From: Truepera sp. bin119
GTDB taxonomy: Bacteria; Deinococcota; Deinococci; Deinococcales; Trueperaceae
Reading direction: 5' to 3'
DNA: 63,693 nucleotides
Assembly: GCA_002239005.1 (NCBI GenBank)
Contig: MPNL01000015.1
Span: 1 to 63,693 of the forward strand
In this document: positions 41,460-51,371 of the stretch, in pieces
Numbering within the stretch: the stretch's first letter is position 1
Layout of the letters: every line of letters begins with the position of its first letter
The notes under the pieces: model-generated
The model's input: only the letters and a program-made list of their open reading frames with translations
Told to the model about the DNA's origin: nothing
Database searches by the model: none
Program-made: the position numbers and the translations under genes

Positions 41460-44310
41460 TTAACAAGTTAGGTTAGCAAGTCCCACGAGTAACTCATCGA
41501 CAGTGGTCGCCTCCGCATATTGGGCCGGAGACTGCCCTGCCCTGAGCGCGTCGAAGTGCGCCCTGCCGCATCTGATCTTGGCGCTCTCGGTGGTGCGAAG
41601 ATCGCTGCTGAACAGGCTGCCCTTCGTCTCAACTACCAGGTAGAGCCGCTCCCCCTCTTCAGAGTCGACCAGCACGGCCCAGTCCGGGTTATAGCTCCCG
41701 AGCGGCGTCGGCACCTTGAACCAGCTGGGGAGCTTGGCGTACACCTTGACGGCGGTGTTCTGCTCTAGCTGCTCCGCAAACTTGGCCTCGGTACCGGACT
41801 CGTAGACGACCTGTTCGTAGACCGATTTGGTCGAGTCGAGCATGTTCCTCAGGTAGCCGGTCAGCTCCTCCTCTTCGAAGAGTTCCTGGGCGTAGTAGCT
41901 ATCCTCCCCGAGGCGGCGGTAGCTGATGCCGTCGACCAGCGCCTGCTGTTTACAGCGGTTGATGGCCTGGGCAGCGAGTTCGATGAACCGTTGGGGATTG
42001 CGCTTGAAGTCAGCGAGGCGTCCGCTCTCAGAGAGGATCCGCTGGATGCTGCGTCGGGTGAGCTGGGTCCGGTCCTGAAGTTCGGTGAGCAGATCGGGCA
42101 GTTCGGTCTCGGTCTCATCCAGGCCCACGGGGGCCGAGACGGCCCGCTCGGTCGCCTCCACCCCGGCCTTACCGATGGCGATATCGGCCTTGCGCTACTG
42201 GAGGCGGGTCCTCGGGATGGCTGGAGCCTCCCGAAGCGCCTGGGTGCACTGGGTGAGCAGCTCTTCGTTGTCGAACGCCACCCGGTAGGTGGTCTTAGGT
42301 TTGATCCGGTCCCAGAGCGCCCTGAATTCGGGGCTCTGGAGCAGCGCCTGACGGGGGCGTACCTTGCGCCGTTCGTCGGCATTCTTGATCTCGAAACGGC
42401 CAGCCAGCTTGCGCAGCTCCGCGGCGATCTCAGCGCGCTGTCCGGTGAACTTCTCCGGGACGATGAACGGTTCCTCGTTGAGCGCCAGCCGGAGCAGGTC
42501 CTGGATCCGCCCCGTCCCGTCGATGTAGCCTAGCGACTTCAGGTGGCTCCACAGCTCCTCTGAGGCTTCAAAGCCGAGCGCCGTCACCGCCCCGTCTGTG
42601 CTGGTGACCGGGATGGCGGCGAACTGGCCTGGCTCTACGACGCCGAAGCGAATCCCGGTGTCGGCCTCGATCTCGTGCTGCAGCTTCTCGGCGAACTCCT
42701 CGTAGCTCTCGTTCGCGACGACCGTGAGGGTGTTGAGGCCAGAGTCGCGCAGGCGTCTACCCTCCTGGTCAACGCAGAGGCGGAGGCCGCGGCCGATCGT
42801 CTGGCGCCGCTCCCGCTCGCTCCGAATCTCGCGCAGGGTGCAGATCTGGAAGACGTTGGGGTTGTCCCAGCCCTCGCGCAGCGCCGAGTGGGAGAAGATG
42901 AACTTGAGCGGCGTCTCCAGGCTCAGGAGTTTCTCCTTCTCCTTCATGATCAGGTTGTAGGCCCGTTCGGCGTTGTCGCGACCAGCCTGGTTCTTCTCGC
43001 TGGTCTCAGTCCAGCTGCCCCGCTTGTCGATGGAGAAGTAGCCGTTGTGAGCCTCCTCGGCGGCGCTGGCGGGGTCCTTTCCCTTAAAGAGGTCGAGGTC
43101 CTGGTAGTCGGGGTGCTGGGCGAGGCGCCGGTACTCCGCTTCGAAGAGCTGGGCGTACTCCCCCTTGACGGCATTGCCCTCGGCGTCGTAGCGGCGGTAG
43201 TACTCTACTCGGTCGATAAAGAAGAGGCTCAGCACCTTGATCCCTTGGGGGCGCAGGCGCCTCTCCTTGTCGAGATGTTCCCGGATGGTCCGGCGGACCA
43301 GCTGGCGCTGAACGGTGCGGGGGTCGACGTCGCCGTAGGTCTCGCCTAGGCGGAGGTAGTGCTCACTGCCGGGCAAGCGGAGTTCGACGAACTCGTTGCG
43401 CTTCTCAACCCGGATCTCACCGATGCGGAAGTCGCGGTAGACGGCGCGACCGGTGGTCTGTTCGAGGTCGTCGCCATCCTGGACGATCCTCTCCTGGCGG
43501 CGGACCGACCCTCCGGCCGTCTCGACGTCGAGTTCGAGCTTGGCGCTGATGGTCCCGCGGCGGTTGCTCGTCGACAGCAGCCGGAGGTAGGGACGATTGT
43601 GGGCATCTTGGAGCGTAGCCGACGCCACCTCGATCTGTTTCACCAGTTTGCGTTCGTAGGCGTCGACGGCGTCGAGCCGGTAGATCATCTGATACCGGTC
43701 TACATGGGTCGCCGAGTAGCGGAGGGTGCAGAGGGGGTTCATCGCTGCCAGGGCCTCTTTGCCGCGTCCCTGCAGGCCGCCATCGACACTCTGCGGTTCG
43801 TCGACGATCAGGACGGGGCGGGTGGCCCGGATCAGGTCGATCGGTTTCTCGCCGCCGGTCTTCTCGTTCGCTTGGTAGATGTTGTTGACATCTCTCTTGT
43901 TGATGGCGCCGACCGTCACCACCATGATCTGGATCTGGGGGCTGGTGGCAAAGTTGCGGACCTGACCGAGCTTGGCAGAATCGTAGAGGAAGTGGTTGAA
44001 GGGGGTTTCTGAGTAGAGGGCCTGGAAGTGATCTTCCGTGATCTGGAGTGATTTGTAGACGCCCTCTTTGATTGCGATCAATGGGACTGCGATGACGAAC
44101 TTGGTGAAGCCTCAGCGTTTGTTCAGTTCGAAGATCGTGCACAGGTATGATGTCGGTCTTGCCGGCCCCGGTCTCCATCTCGACGGCGAAGTCGCCGGAG
44201 TCCAAGGCAGCAGGGGTCAAGCCGTTGCGGAGTTGGACGGTTTGCAGGTTTTGGAGAATCTCCTCGTCAAGCAGGGTGAGGCGGTTGCCGATTGCGGAGG
44301 TTGAAGCCGA
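41460..44310 (-). pseudogene. res: Type III restriction enzyme Res subunit, multiply disrupted
   Basis: Read leftward, the pieces rebuild a Res protein of about 950 residues. The N-terminal GNRLTLLDEEILQNLQTVQL and P-loop METGAGKTDI are followed by a frameshift. In the next frame LCTIFELNKR meets TGA (44112-44114) before GFTKFVIAVPLIAIKEG. The helicase part (LIVDEPQSVDGG, FSHSALREGWDNPNVFQICT, RQTIGRGLRLCVD) stays open to TAG 42195-42197. The same frame then carries on to 41460 with the nuclease domain (NPDWAVLVDSEEGERLYLVV, then ETKG). One extra base also breaks the start (FNL to AIGNRL). No mod methyltransferase gene is present. It is upstream of cas3 in the opposite direction. Confidence 0.85.
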
Positions 44311-44329
44311 TCGAGTGCCGGGATTCGGA

Positions 44330-44483
44330 AATCATGGGGTTTCGGTGGGAGCTTCCGGATCCACAAGCTAGCAACCTACGGCTTCTGGGCAGTACCAAGG
44401 TGGTATCGTGATATGGATTTTGGCGGGCTACCCTACCGACATCTTGACATGACTGTGGTGACGATATTGCGACGAACGAACAG
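44330..44483. promoter_or_regulatory. Region upstream of cas3
   Basis: About 150 bp between the broken res gene and cas3. It is duplicated in decayed form at 36100-36223. The copies are best conserved around TTGGCGGG.TACC and CATCTTG.CATGACTG. It probably holds the cas3 promoter; I cannot place -35/-10 boxes with confidence. No ribosome binding site precedes cas3 ATG 44484. Confidence 0.4.
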
Positions 44484-47024
44484 ATGACGCGCAAAGCTTG
44501 GGGCAAGACTGACAGGGAGAGGGGCGGCGCCCACCCACTGGCGCATCACTGTATGGATGTGGCAGCGGTATTTGCGCGGATGACGGAGTTACCGACCATC
44601 CGTAATCGGTTGAATGTCGCAGCAGACGCCCCGCTAACGGATTCGGCTCGCCAGCGGCTAGCAGCCTTGGTGTTCCTGCATGACATTGGAAAGTTGCATC
44701 CGGGATTTCAGGCGAAGGGCTGGCCCTCAAAACTGTGGAACAGGTCTTTGAGGGGGCATCTGAAGGAAGGATGGGAATTCCTGACACTGGCCTTGAAATG
44801 GCCGGAGCACCCGTTTCACGAGACGATGAAGGAGATTATGCAATGGGGAGCGGTCGCACCACTCATTGCAGCGACTATTGCGCATCACGGGCGGCCCGTA
44901 GAACCATCGTCAGCTCCGACACTCAAGGATTGGCCTTCCTTGCCCCATTACGACTGGCGGGTAGAAGCATGCGTAATGGACGAAGCATTGCATTGCTGGT
45001 TCGCCGGAGCCTTCGAATCCGGGGGGGCATCTCTGTCGGGCAGGCCGCAGTTCCACCACGCAGTTGCCGGGCTAGTAGCACTAGCGGATTGGATCGGATC
45101 GGATACGAGATTCTTCTGTTTCGCGGAACCTCTGGACCGCAGCTACGACTCCACAGCCCACAATGCTGCAGCCCAAGCCCTAGCGGCAATCGGCTTGGAC
45201 CCTGGCACGTTGGCCACTCACCCAGTACCGGATTTTGCGAAGCTGTCAGGCTTCCCCAAACCCAACTCGGCACAGATCACAGTCGGGAATGTGGAGTCGA
45301 CAGCACGACTCCTAATTCTTGAAGCCGAAACTGGATCGGGCAAGACGGAGGCCGCACTGTGGCGCTTCACTCAGCTCTTTGCTGCAGGAGAGGTCTCGGG
45401 CCTCTACTTCGCTGTGCCGACGCGCGCCGCTGCCAGACAGCTTCATAGCCGTATCGTTAAAGTGCTGCACCGGGTGTTCGGCGAAGCTGCACCCGAAGCT
45501 GTCTTAGCTATCCCCGGCATGCTGCGTGCGGGAGAATTCGAAGGCCAACGTCTGCCGCACTGGCGCGTAAGGTGGGATGACGATGCACAATCGGCTCCGC
45601 AACGATGGGCGGCGGAGCACGCGACACGGTTCCTAGCAGCATCGGTCGCGGTCGGCACAGTGGACCAAGCGATGCTCGCGGGACTTCAGGTTAAGCATGC
45701 GCACTTACGGGGCAGTGCGCTAACTCGCAGCCTTTTGGTGATCGACGAAGTTCACGCCTCCGACGCCTACATGACCGAGATTCTAGTGCAACTCCTAGAA
45801 GGTCATCTCGCCACTGGGGGCTATGCAATGCTGATGTCTGCAACGCTGGGTGCACGAGCGCGGGTGCGCTGGACTCGCGACACATTACCGGAGTTCGGAG
45901 TCGCAAGTGCGGCACCCTATCCGGCGGTCTGGGTACAAGGGGAAACCGAACCGCGTGTAGCGACAGGAGCAGGCCGGCCTAAGGCAGTACATCCAGAAAC
46001 TGTGCCGACGATGGATCCGGGGGAAACAGCGGAACGAGCAATCTCGGCAGCGAGGCAGGGTGCACGAGTCCTGGTGATCCGCAACACAGTCAGCAAGGCG
46101 GTGGCCACTTGGCGCGCTGTACAGGAGGCTGGGGCCGGATCACTACTGATGCAGGTGGCGGCCGGGCCAGCGCTGCACCACGGCCGCTTCGCAGTCGAGG
46201 ATCGCTCCCTGCTCGATCAAGCCGTGGAAACGGCACTTGCCCCCGACAAAGATCGAGAACGACGAGGTTGTATCGTCATTGGAACACAAACTCTGGAACA
46301 GTCTCTCGATATTGATGCCGATCTACTGATTTCCGATCTCTGTCCGATGGATGTGTTATTGCAGCGCATCGGGCGTCTACACCGACACGACTTGCCCCGG
46401 CCTGAGGCCTTCGAGGCTACCCACGCCGTCGTGCTCCTTCCAGAAGATGGGTTAGATCGTCTTACGGCGCCGGCTTTCTTTAACGGGCTAGGGGGGTGGG
46501 AGGAGGGAGGAGGGTTTAACGGCATCTATCAGGACCTCGCAGGACTGGAGTTGACCCGCCAGTTGATCGAAGAGCATTCTGTTTGGCAGATACCGGAGAT
46601 CAATCGCAGACTTGTAGAAGGTGCCACCCACCCCGACCGAATCGCCAGGCTAATTGCTGAGAAGGGGGAGGATTGGGAGCGCTATGACAGGATAAACGGC
46701 GGTGCGAGAGCAGCGGAAAGGATGATTGCCAAGTACAACGTGCTGGATCGCTCGACAAGATTCGAAGACCTGCGCTTCCCCAGTTCCGATGAACGGATCA
46801 TGACCCGCCTGGGGGAAGAAGGTGTGATCCTGTCATTCGAGCCACCGCCCGAAGGTCCCTTTCACTGCTCCATAACGCGGATTGCCCTGCCGGCACGCTG
46901 GTCCCACGGGATCGCGAAAGATGACCGAGTGGAGATCACGCAGGACAAAGCCGGCCTGATCCTGTCGGTCGGAGAATGGCGTTTTCGCTACTCGCGTGAA
47001 GGGCTGGAGCAAATCGCCTCTTGA
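44484..47024 (+). CDS. cas3: CRISPR-associated nuclease-helicase Cas3 (type I-E)
   Basis: An 846-residue interference effector recruited by Cascade to nick and shred target DNA. The N-terminal HD nuclease has HPLAHHCMD (H17, H21, D25) and FLHDIGKLHPGF (H66-D67). The SF2 helicase has Walker A EAETGSGKTEAAL (about residue 280-292), DEVH in VIDEVHASDAYM, motif III SATLGARAR and motif VI LLQRIGRLHRH. A C-terminal accessory domain completes the normal I-E length. It is the first cas gene, separated from cse1 by 322 bp that includes a small ORF. The GC content seems lower than that of the core genes, in keeping with transfer. Confidence 0.95.
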   Translation: MTRKAWGKTDRERGGAHPLAHHCMDVAAVFARMTELPTIRNRLNVAADAPLTDSARQRLAALVFLHDIGKLHPGFQAKGWPSKLWNRSLRGHLKEGWEFLTLALKWPEHPFHETMKEIMQWGAVAPLIAATIAHHGRPVEPSSAPTLKDWPSLPHYDWRVEACVMDEALHCWFAGAFESGGASLSGRPQFHHAVAGLVALADWIGSDTRFFCFAEPLDRSYDSTAHNAAAQALAAIGLDPGTLATHPVPDFAKLSGFPKPNSAQITVGNVESTARLLILEAETGSGKTEAALWRFTQLFAAGEVSGLYFAVPTRAAARQLHSRIVKVLHRVFGEAAPEAVLAIPGMLRAGEFEGQRLPHWRVRWDDDAQSAPQRWAAEHATRFLAASVAVGTVDQAMLAGLQVKHAHLRGSALTRSLLVIDEVHASDAYMTEILVQLLEGHLATGGYAMLMSATLGARARVRWTRDTLPEFGVASAAPYPAVWVQGETEPRVATGAGRPKAVHPETVPTMDPGETAERAISAARQGARVLVIRNTVSKAVATWRAVQEAGAGSLLMQVAAGPALHHGRFAVEDRSLLDQAVETALAPDKDRERRGCIVIGTQTLEQSLDIDADLLISDLCPMDVLLQRIGRLHRHDLPRPEAFEATHAVVLLPEDGLDRLTAPAFFNGLGGWEEGGGFNGIYQDLAGLELTRQLIEEHSVWQIPEINRRLVEGATHPDRIARLIAEKGEDWERYDRINGGARAAERMIAKYNVLDRSTRFEDLRFPSSDERIMTRLGEEGVILSFEPPPEGPFHCSITRIALPARWSHGIAKDDRVEITQDKAGLILSVGEWRFRYSREGLEQIAS

Positions 47025-47142
47025 CAAGCTTGACAAGGTATCTCTGGATCTGGTTGGATAAGGAACTATGTCACTGGTTGTAAAGTGCGCTTTCTGGTCA
47101 TGAACCACCTTTATACGTAACGAGCTTTATTTGGAGGAACAG

Positions 47143-47346
47143 ATGATGTGGCTCAGAGCAAGCTTGGAGCTCGAGTTTCCAAGGCGACTTGGTAACTGGG
47201 GCGGCACTCGCCGATGGACGTGCATCGCGATGCTGGCTTTTTCCCGAAAGCAGTCTCGGGATAGACCCGATGTGACTGGGTGTGGGCCATTCGGTCAGAC
47301 AGGTTCCCCATCGCTCATGGGGTCGCCAACGGTACCGGATCGGTAA
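47143..47346 (+). CDS. Candidate small protein encoded between cas3 and cse1
   Basis: A 67-residue reading frame beginning MMWLRASLELEFPRRLGNWG and ending PSLMGSPTVPDR. TTTGGAGGAAC gives a strong ribosome binding site 5 nt before ATG 47143 (8 nt before ATG 47146). Its TAA (47344-47346) is followed directly by the cse1 ATG, which has no convincing site of its own, so translation of this frame could feed ribosomes to cse1. I recognise no family. It may be a coupling leader peptide, a small Cas accessory, or chance. Confidence 0.4.
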   Translation: MMWLRASLELEFPRRLGNWGGTRRWTCIAMLAFSRKQSRDRPDVTGCGPFGQTGSPSLMGSPTVPDR

Positions 47347-48885
47347 ATGAACCTTTTGACCGATCCGGTCCTGACTCTTTCTGGAGGCAACCAGGCTTCG
47401 CTCCCCGCCCTGTTTGCAGCGATGGCCAGGGGGGAGGTGCGGGATTTTCCCGTATTGCGTCCGCACCAGCGCCCGGCCTGGCACATGTTCCTTGTGCAGC
47501 TTGGTGCGCTGTCGCTTCGGGCAGCGGACATTAATGAACTCCCAAAGGATGCAGAGGAATGGGCCAGTGCCTTGCGTGGATTGACGCCGAACCATACTGA
47601 CGACGCGCCCTGGCGGCTCATTGTCGACGAATGGGATAAACCGGCCTTCCTACAACCGCCGGACCCGGGTAGCCTTAAGTGGTCCAAGGTGGAGACGCCT
47701 GACGCTTTGGACCTGCTCATCACCTCCCGCAACCATGACCTGAAGCAGACCGTGGCAAGGCAGGCGACGGCGGAAGATTGGATATTCGCGTTGGTATCGC
47801 TGCAAACGTGTGAGGGCTTTGGTGGCAGAGGGAATTATGGTATCGCCCGCATGAACGGTGGATCATCCAGCCGCCCGATGCTGGGACTCGTCCCAGGCCG
47901 AGAGAAGGACGTGTCTGTAGATCCTTCCGCGTGGTGGGCACGGGACGTTCAACGATTAGTCAAGGCGCGCGCAGTAGAGGGAAGAGAAGTCGGCATCGTG
48001 GGCGGACCTGCCCTCCTATGGTGCCTCGACTGGCCGGGAGGTCAACAACTTGACTTGCGCAACCTAGACCCTTGGTTCATCGAGATATGTCGCCGGGTGC
48101 GGTTGGTGGGCGCGGACGGTGTGATCTCTGCTCGGCGCACCACATCGAAATCTGCACGGATCGACGCGAAGGTGCGCAAGGGCAATCTTGGCGATCCTTG
48201 GGCACCGGTCCACAAGATGGAAGGCAAGAGCCTTACGATCAGCGGCGGGAATTTCGATTACAAACGGCTTTGCGAACTTCTGTTCTCCGGCGATTGGGAG
48301 GTGCCACTCCTCGCTCGGCCGGAAAGTAGCGAAACCGGCGATATGCTTCTGGTGGCCGAGGCTCTTTCGCGCGGCAACAGCAAGACTGAAGGTTTCAAAT
48401 CCCGTGTCGTCCTAGTGCCAGGACAGGTAATATCGCTTCTTCCGTCGGAGACCACCGCAACTCTTTCCAAAGCGCAAATGCAGGAGATCGAAGGATTTGA
48501 CGGAGCTATAGGGAAGGCACTTGCACTGATGGCTGCGGGGGGTGAGCGCAGTGCTGTCAAGAAGGAGCATTATGCTCATGCTAGACCAGCACGCGCGCGC
48601 TTCGACCGCGCCGCCGATCAATTGTTCTTCCCCAGCCTGTGGCGGCGAGTCGCAATCGCTTCACATAGCGACGATGCGGTTTTCAAGGCTAAGTACGACT
48701 TCCTCGACAATTTGATGAAAGCGGCGCAGGCCGAATTGGATGCCGCGCTGCCCGCAATCTCCTGCGCCGCGATTCACCGACCCAGGGCAGAAGCACGAGC
48801 ACGGCAGGTCTTCAGGGGAACCCTGCGAGGCAACCCTGCTTGTCGCGAACTGTTCATCGGAGAGGAAATGAATGTCGCAGTGTAA
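47347..48885 (+). CDS. cse1: Cascade large subunit Cse1 (Cas8e)
   Basis: A 512-residue protein of the type I-E effector complex that reads the PAM and recruits Cas3. The start MNLLTDPVL is the family signature. Other marks are LLITSRNHDLKQ, WIFALVSLQTCEGFGGRGNYGIARMNGGSS (the L1-loop region) and a C-terminal helical bundle ending at NVAV. The ATG directly follows the stop of the small ORF. It overlaps cse2 by 14 bp. Confidence 0.92.
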   Translation: MNLLTDPVLTLSGGNQASLPALFAAMARGEVRDFPVLRPHQRPAWHMFLVQLGALSLRAADINELPKDAEEWASALRGLTPNHTDDAPWRLIVDEWDKPAFLQPPDPGSLKWSKVETPDALDLLITSRNHDLKQTVARQATAEDWIFALVSLQTCEGFGGRGNYGIARMNGGSSSRPMLGLVPGREKDVSVDPSAWWARDVQRLVKARAVEGREVGIVGGPALLWCLDWPGGQQLDLRNLDPWFIEICRRVRLVGADGVISARRTTSKSARIDAKVRKGNLGDPWAPVHKMEGKSLTISGGNFDYKRLCELLFSGDWEVPLLARPESSETGDMLLVAEALSRGNSKTEGFKSRVVLVPGQVISLLPSETTATLSKAQMQEIEGFDGAIGKALALMAAGGERSAVKKEHYAHARPARARFDRAADQLFFPSLWRRVAIASHSDDAVFKAKYDFLDNLMKAAQAELDAALPAISCAAIHRPRAEARARQVFRGTLRGNPACRELFIGEEMNVAV

Positions 48886-49438
48886 GGAAACCCCAACGCA
48901 GGCAGTGATGGCCGCCGCCGCAATGATGCGAAACCTTGACCCTGGCCCGCTGGCAGAGTTACGCCGGATGGACGCTAGCACAGGCGCACCTGCATTCTGG
49001 CGACTCGCAGCGAAACATCCAAACACTATCGGGGGAAGAAAAACGCAGGAGCGGTGGATCGAAATCATCCGCATAGTCGCCATCCTGACTCCAAAGGGCG
49101 ACCCTGCTACTCGGCCTCCCTTGCACGACCCCAACCGCCGACTCGGTGCAGTGTTATGTGATGGTGGCAGTCCGTCTTGGCCCGGTGGTGGACAGCCGAG
49201 GCCAGCTTTCAGCGAACGCCGGCTAGCGCAGCTCATGGCCGCGCGCGGGCCACAGCGCGCGATACTCCTAGAACGCGCAGCCCGAATGCTTGCAGGCAGC
49301 CGAGAATCGGGCAGCGGAGTCGATGTTGTCGACATAGCCTGGATATTACTCAAGCCTGACAACGGGCAGCGGCTGGCCGAACCGTATTACCGTCGACTCG
49401 ACCGGGCCGAACGGGCCATCGAAGAAGGGACTGCTTGA
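48872..49438 (+). CDS. cse2: Cascade small subunit Cse2 (Cas11e)
   Basis: A 188-residue helical protein, present in two copies per Cascade complex, that stabilises the displaced strand. Family-like segments are LAELRRMDASTGAPAFWRLA and LAQLMAARGPQRAILLERAA. It overlaps cse1 by 14 bp and cas7e by one base (TGATG), so the operon is translationally coupled. Confidence 0.88.
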   Translation: MSQCKETPTQAVMAAAAMMRNLDPGPLAELRRMDASTGAPAFWRLAAKHPNTIGGRKTQERWIEIIRIVAILTPKGDPATRPPLHDPNRRLGAVLCDGGSPSWPGGGQPRPAFSERRLAQLMAARGPQRAILLERAARMLAGSRESGSGVDVVDIAWILLKPDNGQRLAEPYYRRLDRAERAIEEGTA

Positions 49439-50655
49439 TGACAAGACCGCGTTTCCTGCAAATCCACACGCTGAGCCCCTATACGGCCGCGCTTCTCAAT
49501 CGGGACGACAGTGGGCTGGCGAAGCGCCTGCCCTATGGCGGCGCGCTGCGCACGCGAGTGTCATCCCAGTGCCTCAAACGGCATTGGCGCATCGCCGACG
49601 GCCCCCATGCATTGCTTTCCATCAATGGCGTGGAGAAATCCATCCGTTCGCGCGATCTTGTGACGGACGGTGTTGTTGCTGAAGCCCGTAGTCGTCTCGG
49701 GGAAGAACTCGTGGAGGAGGTCGCCTCAGCGCTCGAGCCCTGGTTTCAATTCGCAGTGTATGGCTCAAAGAAGGAAGATCGCCCGAAGGAGCGGGGGGGC
49801 AAGACATCCAAGTTCATGGAGAAATCCAGTAGACAAACCCTCCTGTTCGGCAAGCCGGAGGTTGACTGGCTCACATCGGAGTTTGTACGTCTCTGCAAGG
49901 AGGCGGATGGCGATCCTGATGCTGCGTTCCGCCTAGGGGGTGAATGGGTGGATGGCGCTGATGTTTCCAATAAGGCACAAGGGGAAAAGAAGGCATTCCT
50001 GAACAACATGAAGGTGATGCGCGAGAACGCTGCACTACCTGCTGGCCTTACATCGGCGCTGTTCGGGCGAATGGTCACATCGGATCCAGATGCGAACATT
50101 ACTGCACCGATGCATGTCGCCCATGCGTTTACAGTCCACGCGGAGGAAGCGGAGAGCGATTACTTTACCGCTGTCGATGACCTCTCGGGCGATGAGCCGG
50201 GGGCGGACACGATTCAGGAGACCGAACTGACTTCCGGCCTATTCTATGGCTACGTCGTCATCGACTTACCGGGGCTGGTATCGAACCTCGGCCGTGATGC
50301 GGAGCTAGCAGGACAGGTACTGCATAATCTGATCTACCTGATCTCTGAGGTTTCCCCTGGAGCCAAACTGGGATCCACTGCCCCTTATGGTCGGGCATCT
50401 TTCATGCTGCTGGAGGCCGGGGACAGGCAACCCCGTAGTCTGGCCGAAGCCTATCGCACTCCCTGCGACCCTCATACCGGACCAGCGGTTGCAGCCCTGT
50501 CACAGCACCTTGCGGCGCTGGATGAAGCCTATGCGACTGGGGAGGAGCGGCGCATGATGTCGCTGACGAATACCGAGGTGCCGGGAGCCGAGAGCGGGTC
50601 GCTAGCCGATCTCGCAAGTTGGGTGCAGAGCCTGCCGGGGGCGGCATTGTCGTGA
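49438..50655 (+). CDS. cas7e: Cascade backbone subunit Cas7e (Cse4/CasC)
   Basis: A 405-residue RRM-fold protein; six copies hold the crRNA spacer. The start RPRFLQIHTLSPYTAALLNR and the block YGGALRTRVSSQCLKRHWR are diagnostic, as are DPDANITAPMHVAHAFTVHA and LGSTAPYGRASFMLLEAG. ATG 49438 overlaps the cse2 stop; a TTG one codon earlier is open but less likely. It overlaps cas5e by 4 bp. At 405 residues it is longer than the E. coli protein (363), with an inserted Lys-rich segment around 105-120 (GSKKEDRPKERGGKTSKFME). Confidence 0.93.
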   Translation: MTRPRFLQIHTLSPYTAALLNRDDSGLAKRLPYGGALRTRVSSQCLKRHWRIADGPHALLSINGVEKSIRSRDLVTDGVVAEARSRLGEELVEEVASALEPWFQFAVYGSKKEDRPKERGGKTSKFMEKSSRQTLLFGKPEVDWLTSEFVRLCKEADGDPDAAFRLGGEWVDGADVSNKAQGEKKAFLNNMKVMRENAALPAGLTSALFGRMVTSDPDANITAPMHVAHAFTVHAEEAESDYFTAVDDLSGDEPGADTIQETELTSGLFYGYVVIDLPGLVSNLGRDAELAGQVLHNLIYLISEVSPGAKLGSTAPYGRASFMLLEAGDRQPRSLAEAYRTPCDPHTGPAVAALSQHLAALDEAYATGEERRMMSLTNTEVPGAESGSLADLASWVQSLPGAALS

Positions 50656-51371
50656 ACCCTTGCTGGCTGGTCCTGCGACTCGAAGCACCGCTGATGGCCT
50701 TCGGGGGTGTGGCGATAGATCAGGTCGGCCCGGTGCGGGATTTCCCAGCGGCCTCGATGCTAACCGGACTGATTGGCAATGCACTCGGCTGGCACTGGTC
50801 AGACAGCGCTGCGCATCAAGCAATCCAGAACCAACTGATCTTCGCAGCGCGTCGCGAACGGGAAGGGGTGCTGCTGACCGACACACAGAATGCGCAGCTT
50901 GCTGGGACCGACAAGGGCTGGACAACGCGTGGAGCACCGGAGGGACGGGGCGGTGCAAGCTATGATGCTCCTCATCGGCGATTGCGGGACTATCACGCCG
51001 ATCTGTCGGTACGTGTCGTGCTGCGTCTCGTCCCGACAGAAGGGGTCCCGACGCTCGAAGATCTGGCAGAGGCCTTCGATCGGCCTGCACGGCCGCTGTT
51101 CCTGGGGCGCAAGCCGTGCCTACCTTCCGCCCCTCTGCTAGCAAACGAACCGGCCCGCTGGGTAACCGGCAACACGGCTCACGAGGCGCTGCGCACTGTG
51201 CCCGGACAGGGAAATCTCCGCGCGCTGTGGCCGGTGGGACAGGGCCCCGAGGCGGGTAATGGTGTTGACCGTATCACCGACCTAGCCGATCTACGGAACT
51301 GGCACACCGGTCTACATAGCGGATCGCGCCGCGTGGTAGAGGGCCGGGTCACTCCAGAGGTCACCGGATGA
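50652..51371 (+). CDS. cas5e: Cascade subunit Cas5e (CasD)
   Basis: A 239-residue protein that caps the 5' handle of the crRNA. Family blocks are LVLRLEAPLMAFGG near the N terminus, FPAASMLTGLIGNALGW and RPLFLGRKPCLPSAPL. The GTG at 50652 overlaps the cas7e stop and gives the normal N terminus; the frame is open 11 codons further up. It overlaps cas6e by 4 bp. Confidence 0.92.
   Translation: MNPCWLVLRLEAPLMAFGGVAIDQVGPVRDFPAASMLTGLIGNALGWHWSDSAAHQAIQNQLIFAARREREGVLLTDTQNAQLAGTDKGWTTRGAPEGRGGASYDAPHRRLRDYHADLSVRVVLRLVPTEGVPTLEDLAEAFDRPARPLFLGRKPCLPSAPLLANEPARWVTGNTAHEALRTVPGQGNLRALWPVGQGPEAGNGVDRITDLADLRNWHTGLHSGSRRVVEGRVTPEVTG

Noticed and set aside
42675-43349. Plus-strand frames opposite the res gene
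   Set aside because: Shadows of the well-conserved helicase part on the minus strand.
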